Source: Treponemataceae bacterium
GTDB lineage: Bacteria; Spirochaetota; Spirochaetia; Treponematales; Treponemataceae
Length of the DNA: 64,000 nucleotides
Direction of reading: 5' to 3'
NCBI GenBank assembly: GCA_024402435.1
Contig: JAKSTU010000001.1
Span: forward strand, 25,792-89,791
Part shown: piece after piece, positions 34,955-43,210 of the stretch
Position numbering within the stretch: the stretch's first letter is position 1
Layout: each line of letters begins with the position of its first letter
The notes under the pieces: generated by a model
Seen by the model: the letters and a program-made list of their open reading frames with translations, nothing else
Told to the model about the DNA's origin: nothing
Databases searched by the model: none
Translations under genes and position numbers: made by a program

Positions 34955-35141
34955 CTCCTATAAAAACACCGCGTTAGCGGCGAGCCATGGATGGCGAGAA
35001 TAATCAGTTTGAGAGCGCAACGCGCGAACAAACTGACGTGATAAAAATTACACGGACGTAATTTTTTTCACGCCTCCTATAAAAACACCGCGTTAGCGGC
35101 GAGCCACGGATGGCGAGAATAATCAGTTTGAGAGCGCAACG
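34955..35141. repeat. 68-bp direct repeat with structured spacer
   Basis: Two copies of a 68-bp sequence (34955-35022 and 35074-35141) differ at only one base and are 119 bp apart. Within and between them are several inverted repeats: CCGC/GCGG, GCCAT/ATGGC, TCAGTTTG/CAAACTGA (35004-35036) enclosing GCGC/GCGC, and a 15-bp stem with one mismatch (35037-35051 with 35058-35072). Each copy also contains an AGGAG on the minus strand. It fills the rnhB-ispG gap and resembles a small REP/MITE-like intergenic element that has been tandemly duplicated. Confidence 0.85.
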
Positions 35142-35156
35142 ACAGCCTTTTTCCGT

Positions 35157-35726
35157 TCAAATCTTGAAAGAAAGGCGCTGAATCGGAGAAGGTCCGAATT
35201 CTCTGCAGGCTTCTTTATGAGCCTTTGTCGGATAGCCTTTATGTTTTTTGTACCCGTACTGCGGATACAAAGCATCGTACTCGCACATTACCCTGTCACG
35301 CTCATTTTTTGCAAGAATCGAAGCCGCCATGACACAGGGATAGTTTCCGTCCGCTTTGGGTTCGCATCTGCAGGGAACCGGAACCTCAGGGCAAAAAGTT
35401 CCGTCCACAATGCATGAAATGCCGGACAAAGCATCGGCACTCATTTTCTGTGTCATGTTTTCAAAAGCTCTGGCCATGGCAGTCAAACTTGCCTGAAGAA
35501 TATTAATCGAGTCAATCTCTTCATGAGTTGCAAAACCGATTCCCCAAGCCAATGCACGCTCTTTGATCAGTTTTTCAGCGGCCAGACGTTTTTTTTCAGA
35601 CAGTTTCTTTGAGTCATCAAGAATTTCCACAGGAAAACCATCACCGAGGATCACGGCCGCAGCATAAACAGGCCCTGCCAAAGGTCCGCGCCCGGCTTCA
35701 TCAATACCGCACAAAAACTGAATCAT
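35157..35726 (-). CDS. rnhB: Ribonuclease HII
   Basis: The 189-residue enzyme nicks RNA in RNA-DNA hybrids and removes misincorporated ribonucleotides. The catalytic motif GIDEAGRGPLAGPVYAAAV (residues 7-25) carries the D-E acid pair. Also typical are DDSKKLSEKKR, AKNERDRVM and the end GYPTKAHKEACREFGPSPIQR. Its ATG overlaps the stop of the upstream membrane protein gene (ATGA). The structured repeat follows directly downstream. Confidence 0.97.
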   Translation of the reverse strand: MIQFLCGIDEAGRGPLAGPVYAAAVILGDGFPVEILDDSKKLSEKKRLAAEKLIKERALAWGIGFATHEEIDSINILQASLTAMARAFENMTQKMSADALSGISCIVDGTFCPEVPVPCRCEPKADGNYPCVMAASILAKNERDRVMCEYDALYPQYGYKKHKGYPTKAHKEACREFGPSPIQRLSFKI

Positions 35727-36904
35727 TTGCCGTGCCTTACAACAATCCGACCTTTTGATTCCTCTGGAATTTCAGCACCGTCAAAAGCGCCGGACACAAT
35801 ATAGTAAAAAATAGAATCATCCAAATGAAGAGAAGTCACAGGACGATCATCCAGATAACCAAGGCTCATGGACAAGCGTTCGCCATTTTCTGAAAAAACG
35901 GCAACAAAAGTTCTTTCCTTTACAACTGCGCCTTTTTCATCAACAAGACTGATTGTATGCAACCCCTGTTCCATCGGCGAAAAAACAAAAACTGAAGTTC
36001 TGTCAATTGAAAAATAGCCTGTTGCAAAATTGTTGTCTTCGTCAGGAGGTAGAAAAAATCCTGTCTCAGGAAATTCGCCGGACGAAAACGCATTTATGCC
36101 AAGAAGATACAGTTCATTCCGCAGAGATCCATAGAATTTGTCAGAAGCGGTAAAAGCCGAAAAAAGGTTTTCTTCACAGGACATGGGAGACTTCTGTGTT
36201 TCAGCTGCGAATTCTCCTTGCGGAAGATTGTCACCGAATACAAAAGCATAATTTTTTCCGTCACGGCCAGCAAAAACAAAAGCATTTTCCCAAGCGCAGG
36301 CGCGTCCCAACGGATAATTTATGTCCCATTGTTCAAAAGAAACTGAATTGTCTTTTCTGTTTCTGACTACAAGACGCGGCTCTGATGTAATAAAAGCGTC
36401 AGCATCGGCAAATTCTACAACGGGAGTAAGGATTGCATATCCGTTGTAAAAATCCATGGAAATTGCATCCTTTACATTCTGCAAATCTGCGCCGGTATTG
36501 CGATAAATCTTTTCTGCGGATTCATCAGTCAAAGAATACAGAACCGGGTTTTCTGCAAGAATCAGAGCTTTGTCAGGAATTTTTGCAGCAGAAACCGGTT
36601 CGCTTATGATTTCTTCAATAATTGAATTTGATTCTTCTGATTCTTCCGAAAGTTCTTCGTAATCGGTAACAGAAGGATTATCTTCAGTTTCTGCAACTGA
36701 TTCCGACGCTTCAGCAGAATTCGCAGCATCTTTTTTTTCAACTGATTTTTTTGTCACAAGGAAAGTGATTTTTTGAACTGCAGTGTCCACAGCACGGTTA
36801 AAAGAAGGAAAAGAGCCTGCAAAATAAGCAGCCGTAAGAAGCCCGGCAACAATCAGCAATCCTGCAAGAAAAAAAAGAAAGCCCGATTTTTTTTTGTCAC
36901 TCAT
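35723..36904 (-). CDS. Membrane-anchored envelope protein, acidic linker
   Basis: The 393-residue product has a short cytoplasmic basic tail, one membrane helix (about residues 8-30, GFLFFLAGLLIVAGLLTAAYFAG), and then a very acidic Ser/Glu linker (about 55-100). The external domain is beta-rich (for example ENAFVFAGRDGKNYAFVFGDN). I recognise no family; a propeller-like or Ig-like fold is possible. It overlaps the genes on both sides, 8 bases upstream and ATGA downstream, so it is tightly coupled with rnhB and the two envelope genes upstream. Confidence 0.6.
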   Translation of the reverse strand: MSDKKKSGFLFFLAGLLIVAGLLTAAYFAGSFPSFNRAVDTAVQKITFLVTKKSVEKKDAANSAEASESVAETEDNPSVTDYEELSEESEESNSIIEEIISEPVSAAKIPDKALILAENPVLYSLTDESAEKIYRNTGADLQNVKDAISMDFYNGYAILTPVVEFADADAFITSEPRLVVRNRKDNSVSFEQWDINYPLGRACAWENAFVFAGRDGKNYAFVFGDNLPQGEFAAETQKSPMSCEENLFSAFTASDKFYGSLRNELYLLGINAFSSGEFPETGFFLPPDEDNNFATGYFSIDRTSVFVFSPMEQGLHTISLVDEKGAVVKERTFVAVFSENGERLSMSLGYLDDRPVTSLHLDDSIFYYIVSGAFDGAEIPEESKGRIVVRHGK

Positions 36905-37739
36905 CAGAAACCTCCTTTCTCAAAAGCTCTTCCATTGATTCGCCGTAAAAAGCGAAAAAATCATTTACAAAAGTAAGGCAGCTGTTCAAATAATTTGCTT
37001 CCTGCTGTGTCAGACAAAAAAGGTAGAAACCGTCTTCCTTAAAAAGAGACAGCATTTTTCCGGCACTGGGAGGAATTGCTACAGCGGCGGGAATTCCGAA
37101 ACGGCCAAGAATCAAAGTGATTTCATCAGCCAGTGTCTGAATTTCGTACAAATTCCATGCGTATTTGCCATAATCTTTTTTTCCCGAAACTGCAGAACTG
37201 ATTTTTTCCTTCCATATTTCATAGCGGGAATCCTTTTCCAAAAGAAACACAAGGGCCGGGTCCTGCATAATCTGATCAACTGTCATAAAAAGACTGCCGT
37301 TCAAAAGAGCTTCTGCTTTGCAGACTGTGTTGAATTTTTCTTTTCTCAGTTTTTGCCGCAAATCTTCAGTTTTCGGCATCAGCTGGGATCCGTCAATCTC
37401 TTTTACATCATAATAAAAGAGAGCTTCAGAAAGATAAGGCAAATTCTGGCCCACATCCTGTTTTTCAAAAAGAAAATCATCCCGGTAGAACTCAAATATC
37501 CTGTACGCTGTCTGAGAACATTCATCATTCAGATTATCAGCACCGTCAAAACCAAGACTCTGAGGATCCGCAACATTTCCGTCATTCAGAAAAAAAGTGT
37601 TGAAAATCACCTCAGATGTAAGAATCCAGTCCGGAAGAGATGAACAATAAAGTTTTGCACCCGGCAGCATGAACAGAATCAGTGCTGCTGTGCAAAAACA
37701 CAACAAAAAATGCTTTGTTCCAAAATTAATCATAGGCAT
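36897..37739 (-). CDS. Secreted protein of unknown function
   Basis: The 280-residue product has an N-terminal signal-like helix (about residues 10-29, FLLCFCTAALILFMLPGAKL). The rest is a mixed, mostly helical domain containing YRIFEFYRDDFLFEKQD and LYEIQTLADEITLILGRFG. No family was recognised. A TTG lies one codon upstream, but the ATG at 37739 overlaps the upstream stop as TGATG and is preferred. It is the middle gene of three overlapping envelope genes. Confidence 0.55.
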   Translation of the reverse strand: MPMINFGTKHFLLCFCTAALILFMLPGAKLYCSSLPDWILTSEVIFNTFFLNDGNVADPQSLGFDGADNLNDECSQTAYRIFEFYRDDFLFEKQDVGQNLPYLSEALFYYDVKEIDGSQLMPKTEDLRQKLRKEKFNTVCKAEALLNGSLFMTVDQIMQDPALVFLLEKDSRYEIWKEKISSAVSGKKDYGKYAWNLYEIQTLADEITLILGRFGIPAAVAIPPSAGKMLSLFKEDGFYLFCLTQQEANYLNSCLTFVNDFFAFYGESMEELLRKEVSDE

Positions 37740-39994
37740 CAAAAAAGAGAGGAAAATCCTGAATAAACATTTGAATCCAACAGGGCTTTGTCGGAACAGA
37801 ATGATTTATTGTCCTGCCAAAGTACTGATGACAATGTCTGTACATTCTTAGCAGAAAAAAATGAATCTGAAAGGTTCCATCTGACGCCGGAAAACTCTGC
37901 ACCTCTGGCAAAAGAACCGGAAATGGAAAGATTCAATCCTGAAAGAGAACAAGAACCGCCTGACACACTCAAACACACACCTGTTTTTGCCTGAAGAACT
38001 CCCTTGACTTTATTCAGGTTCAAATCTGAATTTTCCGAAGTTACAAAAACTCCGTAACTGGCAGCGGAAACTGAAACACTGCAGTATTTCAAATCCAAAA
38101 CGCTGTCTTTTACAGAAAAGCATGAAAACCTGGATTCACCGACGGAAACAAAATCGCAATCGGAAGCAGAGAAAGATCCGTTTTTGATTGAGATCAGCTG
38201 TTTCTGAAAAAGGGATGCCGAATCAGCGGATGCCGAGGATTCCACAGAAAAATGATAAAGTCCCAAATTTCCACCTTTCTGAACAAAACTGCTGTCCGGT
38301 GCAAAAATGAGACGTGCGTTGTTCTCTCCCCAGAAATCACAGTTTCCGAAAACAACAAGATCTGAAGACAAATTGTAAACACCTGAAACAAATACCCTTG
38401 TTTTCGTTTCAGGCTTCAGAAGATAGATTGCATTTACGGGAATAAGCGCCTCTGAAATTGACGAAAAAGGACAAAGCTTTGTTCCGGGAACAGTGGTTCC
38501 GCAAAGCCAGAAAACATCATCATTCTTGTCATGAACAGTTGCTGCGGGACTGACATAATTCTGTTTGACATAGAAATTCACCCTGTCAATCACAAAAGTG
38601 TAATCCACAGACTCACTCCGGTTTCCGGCATCATCCTGACTGTACGCGCTGACATAAACCAAAGCCGCTCCCTGAACATTGTCGTAAGAAAGCTGATTTG
38701 ATGTGTATTCCGAATACTGAATCTTTGTCTTCTCTGTTTCAAGAAGTCTCAGAGCCTGAGCCATCAGCCGTTCGTCGTAACCGTTCTGTACCGTAATAGG
38801 AGAAGAAAGCCCTACGTAAACATTGGTACTGCTTGAAAAATCAAGAGAAACCTTTGTCCTGTAGAACCCGGAACTTCCGGTAACATCAGTTTTTCCCATG
38901 CCGGCAAATATTTTCGGAGTTTCAGGGCACCGCTTGTCAAGGCGCACCTGCACGGGAATTGTTCCCTGTCTGATTCCCCGGTAGTACACTGTAAGAGTTT
39001 TTTCAAGAAGTTTGTCATCGCCCGGCAGAACATCCAAATGATACACAGAATCGTAAGAAACCAAACCGGAATCATCTTCGAAAGCAAAAAGAAAATCCGG
39101 GGCTTCCAAAGAAAGAGAAACTGTCCTGTTTGAAACACCTTTTTCAGGCATTCCTGACAAAGCGGGTTTTGCAGGCACAAAGAGTTCTCTGCCCGGTTCC
39201 GGGACAAAAGCACTGTCATCATAAGAAAGCACGGGACTCAGCAATTTCCAGCTGAGCACATGATCCTGCGTTCGGTCAATAAAAACCGGTTCCATTGTCT
39301 GAATCCAGGGGCCGTCATCAATTTTGTAAAGAACAATCTGTCCCTGATAAAATCTTACATAATTCCAATCGGCAAATTCTATTGTTTCATCAGCTTCTGC
39401 AGGCTTTGTATGCAGTATGTCAGGACTGTCAGATCCGTATGAAATCAGATATCTGTAAAAACCGTTTTCATTGCGTATGACAAGAGGATCAGTGCACCGC
39501 CCGCTGCTTCTGCCGACAGAAAAGTAAATGCCGCCTTTGGATGCTGTTTCTTCAAAATCACTTATGTCCGAAAGGTCACCGGAAACAAAAGTGCAGTCAG
39601 AGGGAATGGGAAATCCTCCGTTCTCGGAAAGAGAAACACAACCTTCCCTGCGGCTGAACGGAACATAAGGCAGCTGCACATTCCCTGTTACAGTCCATGT
39701 TATTGTTTCAGAATGAAAAGAGCCGTCCGCTCTGGCTTCTGTAACAATAATCGTTTTTTTGCCGGTTCCTTCGATAAGAATCGGTCCGTCATAAGCCAAT
39801 CCGCTCTCCAACGGGTCTGTACCGTTAAGAGAATAATAAACATCACTGGATTCGTCTTTCTGGACATAAAGTGCCTGGGGATTTTTCCAAACACCGGGAA
39901 CAGGGCTGAGAACCTTCATGGGCGCAGAAAAACACAACTGGCATATTAATGAGAAAAGTATGATAACAAATGCTTTTTGTTGAAACTTATTCAA
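37739..39994 (-). CDS. Large secreted protein: chitobiase-like domain plus probable beta-helix
   Basis: The roughly 751-residue product has a signal peptide (QQKAFVIILFSLICQLCFSA), followed by a chitobiase/hexosaminidase C-terminal-like beta-sandwich. SSDVYYSLNGTDPLESGLAYDGPI is the recognisable xxYxxDGsxP-type unit. Related units may recur further on. The last 200 residues (ISIKNGSFSASDCDFVSVGESRF, VLDLKYCSVSVSAASYGVFVTSEN, LSGLNLSISGSF) look like a right-handed beta-helix. No ATG fits the start. I chose TTG 39994 with AGGAAG 11 bases upstream; TTG 40015 is the alternative. It is probably a surface or periplasmic protein. Confidence 0.6.
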   Translation of the reverse strand: MNKFQQKAFVIILFSLICQLCFSAPMKVLSPVPGVWKNPQALYVQKDESSDVYYSLNGTDPLESGLAYDGPILIEGTGKKTIIVTEARADGSFHSETITWTVTGNVQLPYVPFSRREGCVSLSENGGFPIPSDCTFVSGDLSDISDFEETASKGGIYFSVGRSSGRCTDPLVIRNENGFYRYLISYGSDSPDILHTKPAEADETIEFADWNYVRFYQGQIVLYKIDDGPWIQTMEPVFIDRTQDHVLSWKLLSPVLSYDDSAFVPEPGRELFVPAKPALSGMPEKGVSNRTVSLSLEAPDFLFAFEDDSGLVSYDSVYHLDVLPGDDKLLEKTLTVYYRGIRQGTIPVQVRLDKRCPETPKIFAGMGKTDVTGSSGFYRTKVSLDFSSSTNVYVGLSSPITVQNGYDERLMAQALRLLETEKTKIQYSEYTSNQLSYDNVQGAALVYVSAYSQDDAGNRSESVDYTFVIDRVNFYVKQNYVSPAATVHDKNDDVFWLCGTTVPGTKLCPFSSISEALIPVNAIYLLKPETKTRVFVSGVYNLSSDLVVFGNCDFWGENNARLIFAPDSSFVQKGGNLGLYHFSVESSASADSASLFQKQLISIKNGSFSASDCDFVSVGESRFSCFSVKDSVLDLKYCSVSVSAASYGVFVTSENSDLNLNKVKGVLQAKTGVCLSVSGGSCSLSGLNLSISGSFARGAEFSGVRWNLSDSFFSAKNVQTLSSVLWQDNKSFCSDKALLDSNVYSGFSSLF

Positions 39995-40023
39995 AGCCGG
40001 CCGTGCTTCCTGCAAAATGATTT

Positions 40024-40629
40024 TTATTTTTTGAACAGATCCGCAAAAACTTCACGAAGTTCCGGATCCTGTTTGAAATAGTTTTCTTCCAGTTCTTCCT
40101 GAGAAAGTCCGATAAGTTCATGACTCATGTAATGAATCCATCTGTCTTCTTCAGGTTTTGTAATGGTGAATTTGCGGCACCAGTAATCAGGCTGAATCGG
40201 CAGCTGTTCTTCCTTATAAGTGAAATATTTGTAGTCATGAACAGCAACTTTTATGTCTTTACGGGGAATTCCTTTTTCCAGAAGTGTTTCAACCAGATAG
40301 TTGATTGTTTTTCCTGTGTCAAAAATATCATCAACAAGAAGAATCTTGTCTCCGGGACGAAGGTGTTCAGGTGAATAAGTCCAACCGTCAATCATGATAC
40401 GGTCCCGTTCCCGGATATCTGTATATGAACGTGCAACAACTGCTGCATAAAGAACAGGATGAACGTCTTTGCGGGCAATTTTAAAGTATTCACTGACAAC
40501 GTTGGCAACATAGGCACCTCCGCGCAGAGAAACATAAATTACATCGGGGATAAATCCGTCTGTACAGATTTTGTGCGCCATTTTAAGAGAGTTGTTGCGC
40601 ACCTGATCATAAGGTAAAAATTCTTTCAT
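40024..40629 (-). CDS. Purine-type phosphoribosyltransferase
   Basis: The 201-residue product has the PRPP-binding signature ILLVDDIFDTGKT (about residues 96-108), preceded by DVIYVSLRGGAYVAN. It is a type I phosphoribosyltransferase. The C-terminal RWIHYMSHELIGLS and the size suggest hypoxanthine/xanthine-guanine salvage rather than an orotate enzyme. The base specificity cannot be decided from sequence alone. The gene has no Shine-Dalgarno and a promoter placed 8 bases before the ATG. Confidence 0.8.
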   Translation of the reverse strand: MKEFLPYDQVRNNSLKMAHKICTDGFIPDVIYVSLRGGAYVANVVSEYFKIARKDVHPVLYAAVVARSYTDIRERDRIMIDGWTYSPEHLRPGDKILLVDDIFDTGKTINYLVETLLEKGIPRKDIKVAVHDYKYFTYKEEQLPIQPDYWCRKFTITKPEEDRWIHYMSHELIGLSQEELEENYFKQDPELREVFADLFKK

Positions 40630-40637
40630 AGTGCTTA

Positions 40638-40666
40638 ATGATAAACCAAAAGAATCCTTTGTGCAA
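40638..40666 (-). promoter_or_regulatory. Predicted leaderless promoter of the phosphoribosyltransferase
   Basis: TTGCAC (40661-40666) and TATCAT (40638-40643) are 17 bases apart on the minus strand. The -10 ends 8 bases before the ATG at 40629, so the mRNA would have at most a base or two of leader. Confidence 0.5.
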
Positions 40667-40741
40667 CAAAAGCCACTTTCTCAAAAGCCGCCGAAGCCGT
40701 GAACTGCACCCCGAAAAAAACAGGTCAACCTGCCGACTTGT

Positions 40742-40769
40742 TTGCTTTTTTTCAAAATTAGGCTATCAT
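40742..40769 (+). promoter_or_regulatory. Predicted leaderless promoter of thiI
   Basis: TTGCTT (40742-40747) and TATCAT (40764-40769) are 16 bases apart. The -10 box ends 7 bases before the thiI ATG at 40777, and no Shine-Dalgarno is present. Confidence 0.5.
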
Positions 40770-40776
40770 TGCAGAC

Positions 40777-42027
40777 ATGCAGGAAAAAGAAACATTTGAT
40801 ACAGTTTTTTTGGTACAACTTGGAGAGCTTACACTCAAAGGCTCAAACATCAAAGAATTTGAGCAGCGTCTTGTACAGAATACAAGACTTTACCTTGAAG
40901 GCGTAGAAAGCCACGTACATTTGCGGTCAGGACGGATGTTCATTGAATGCCCCGCAGCATCAATTCCCGCAGTGGAATTCACATTGCGTCATCTTATCGG
41001 AATAAACGGATGGGCCCGTGCAATACAGTGCGAGAAAAACATTGATTCAATCAAAGCCGCTGTAATGAAGACAGCTTTGCAGGCAAAAGAACAGGGCGCA
41101 AAAACTTTCAAAGTAGATACACGCCGCCCTGACAAATCTTTTCCGCTCAACAGTTACGAAACAAGCGCACAGGCAGCGGAAGATGTTTATGAACAGAAGA
41201 TTCTGGAAGTTGACGTTCATAAGCCCGATGTCATGATCCGTGTTGAAATCCGCGAAAAATGCTATGTATACGGAAACGCAGAACGTGTAAACCGCGGATT
41301 GCCGGTGGGTACCGGCGGGCGCGGACTTCTTCTTCTTTCCGGCGGACTTGATTCTCCGGTAGCAGGTTACAGAATGATGCGCCGCGGCATGAAAGTTGAC
41401 TGCTGTTATTTTCATGCATATCCCTACACTTCCGTACAGGCGCAGGAAAAAGTTGAAAAACTTGCACGCATAATCAGTCAGTACGGTATTGAGACACACA
41501 TAAACATCATTCCGTTCACTGATGTCCAGATGCGGATCAAAGAAGTCTCCCGGACACACGAACCTGTGGGCGGAATCAAAGCCGATGCTTACAGCACTCT
41601 GCTTTTGCGCATGTGCATGATGCGTTGTGCGACAATGGTTGCAAAGCACATCAAAAGCAAATGCCTGATTACAGGAGAAAGCCTTGGTCAGGTTGCAAGC
41701 CAGACAATTGAAAACATGGAAGTTACCGAGAGCATGTGCGGACTTCCGCTGCTTCGCCCCCTTGTCGGATTGGACAAAGAAGAGATTGTGGATACGGCAA
41801 AACAGATCGGAACTTATGAAACTTCAATTCTTCCTTATGAAGACTGTTGCGTGCTCTTTTCTCCAAAGCACCCGGTTCTGAGGGCAAAAGTGGAAGATGC
41901 AAAACTTCTTTATGATGCTCTTGACTGCGAAGCCCTGATTCAGGAAGCCTACGAGAAACGAGAGGTAAAACTGTTCAACGTAAGAGATCAGGTTTGGAAA
42001 GATTTCGGGACAAAAGAAATAAAATGA
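40777..42027 (+). CDS. thiI: tRNA 4-thiouridine synthase / thiamine sulfur transferase
   Basis: ThiI makes 4-thiouridine at tRNA position 8 and can supply sulfur for thiamine. The 416-residue product has a ferredoxin-like plus THUMP region (about residues 1-175), then the PP-loop LLLSGGLDSPVAGYRMM (about 187-203). The C-terminal CCVLFSPKHPVLRAKV region is typical. There is no C-terminal rhodanese domain, so this is the short form. It stands alone with its own leaderless-type promoter. Confidence 0.95.
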   Translation: MQEKETFDTVFLVQLGELTLKGSNIKEFEQRLVQNTRLYLEGVESHVHLRSGRMFIECPAASIPAVEFTLRHLIGINGWARAIQCEKNIDSIKAAVMKTALQAKEQGAKTFKVDTRRPDKSFPLNSYETSAQAAEDVYEQKILEVDVHKPDVMIRVEIREKCYVYGNAERVNRGLPVGTGGRGLLLLSGGLDSPVAGYRMMRRGMKVDCCYFHAYPYTSVQAQEKVEKLARIISQYGIETHINIIPFTDVQMRIKEVSRTHEPVGGIKADAYSTLLLRMCMMRCATMVAKHIKSKCLITGESLGQVASQTIENMEVTESMCGLPLLRPLVGLDKEEIVDTAKQIGTYETSILPYEDCCVLFSPKHPVLRAKVEDAKLLYDALDCEALIQEAYEKREVKLFNVRDQVWKDFGTKEIK

Positions 42028-42050
42028 GGCAGAATCCGTTCATCAACAGA

Positions 42051-43190
42051 TCAGCGTTTTTTTGCCATCAGAAGATCAACGACTTTTTCTGACTCAAAGG
42101 AAATAGGCAGATTGCTCACGTTCTTCTTGAGCTGGGAAAGCCGTTTTTCGTCTTTAAGCATTATCTCTATTGAATCAGCGATGTCTTTTGCCTTACGTTT
42201 GAAAACTCCCGCGTCATTCTCAAGAATGAACTGGACATTTCCCAGTTCCTGTCCATAAATAAAATGGCAGAGAATCATGGGCTTATGAAAAGCTGCAACT
42301 TCCATCACAGAGGAAGGACCTGCTTTGATCACAGCACAGTCACACACCTGGACCAATTCGTCCATATTGTCCACAAATCCCATCACCTTCAGATCCAGGG
42401 AACGGTTGTCAAGTGACAGAACTTCAAGCCCAGCTTTAAGGGTTCTGCTTCTTCCGCAGACAGCAATCACAGTGACATTCATTTTTCTGAGCAGAAGTTC
42501 TGTGACAATCTTAATCGTATTTGGAAGACCTTCTCCACCACCGGTAATCAGCACTACTTTCCTGTCAGACCGAATTCCTAATTTCCGGCGCAGGGCGGCA
42601 GTTTTCTCATCTGTCACCTTGACCTTGAACTTTGGATTCAGCAGAAAGGGAATGACAGTGATCCTTTCAGGAGGAACTCCCCATTCCCGGATTCCACTCT
42701 GTTTCACCTTCTCAGAATAAACAAAATAATCAACATCCTTGAAATAAAAATTGACCGAATGAGCCGTGAAAGGATCCAGAACCATGCATGTCAGATTCGG
42801 CTTAAGACCAGCCTGTCTCAAGGCTCTTCTGATACAGAAAACCATACCGAAATGAAAACAGACAACATCAGTAGGTTGCTCTTCCTCAAAAATTCTTCTC
42901 AGGTAGCTGACAGAATCCAGGGCCAGGAGATGATTGGTCAAAGACTGTAAAGGCCTGATTCCTACACGGTAGGTTCCGCTGAACAATCCCGGTGCCAAAT
43001 TAAGTGAAAAATGATAAAAATCCTCCAGAATGAATTTACCGAAATAACTGCGTTTTCCAAGACAGTTTATCAGTTTGACCTCGACTTCATCCTCCCTATA
43101 TTTTTCCCGGAACAATGACTGAAGCACCTGAGCTGAAGCCCGATGTCCTCCGCCTGTATTCATATACATACATAAAAATTTCCGATGCAT
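42051..43190 (-). CDS. MGDG-synthase/MurG-like glycosyltransferase (copy B)
   Basis: The 379-residue product opens with FLCMYMNTGGGHRASAQVL, the N-terminal motif of the monogalactosyldiacylglycerol synthase-like family (GT28-type). The C-terminal GT-B half has VLITGGGEGLPNTI and AVIKAGPSSVMEVAAFHKPMIL, the donor-binding loop of that fold. The likely acceptor is a diacylglycerol or other lipid at the inner membrane. It is closely similar along its whole length to the gene at 44962-46110. AGGAAG precedes the ATG. It follows the beta-barrel gene by 20 bases. Confidence 0.85.
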   Translation of the reverse strand: MHRKFLCMYMNTGGGHRASAQVLQSLFREKYREDEVEVKLINCLGKRSYFGKFILEDFYHFSLNLAPGLFSGTYRVGIRPLQSLTNHLLALDSVSYLRRIFEEEQPTDVVCFHFGMVFCIRRALRQAGLKPNLTCMVLDPFTAHSVNFYFKDVDYFVYSEKVKQSGIREWGVPPERITVIPFLLNPKFKVKVTDEKTAALRRKLGIRSDRKVVLITGGGEGLPNTIKIVTELLLRKMNVTVIAVCGRSRTLKAGLEVLSLDNRSLDLKVMGFVDNMDELVQVCDCAVIKAGPSSVMEVAAFHKPMILCHFIYGQELGNVQFILENDAGVFKRKAKDIADSIEIMLKDEKRLSQLKKNVSNLPISFESEKVVDLLMAKKR

Positions 43191-43210
43191 CTCTTACTTC
43201 CTGCAGAATC

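Noticed and set aside
34955..35141. CRISPR-like repeat
   Set aside because: There are only two copies, of 68 bp, with one structured spacer and no cas genes; it fits an intergenic element instead.
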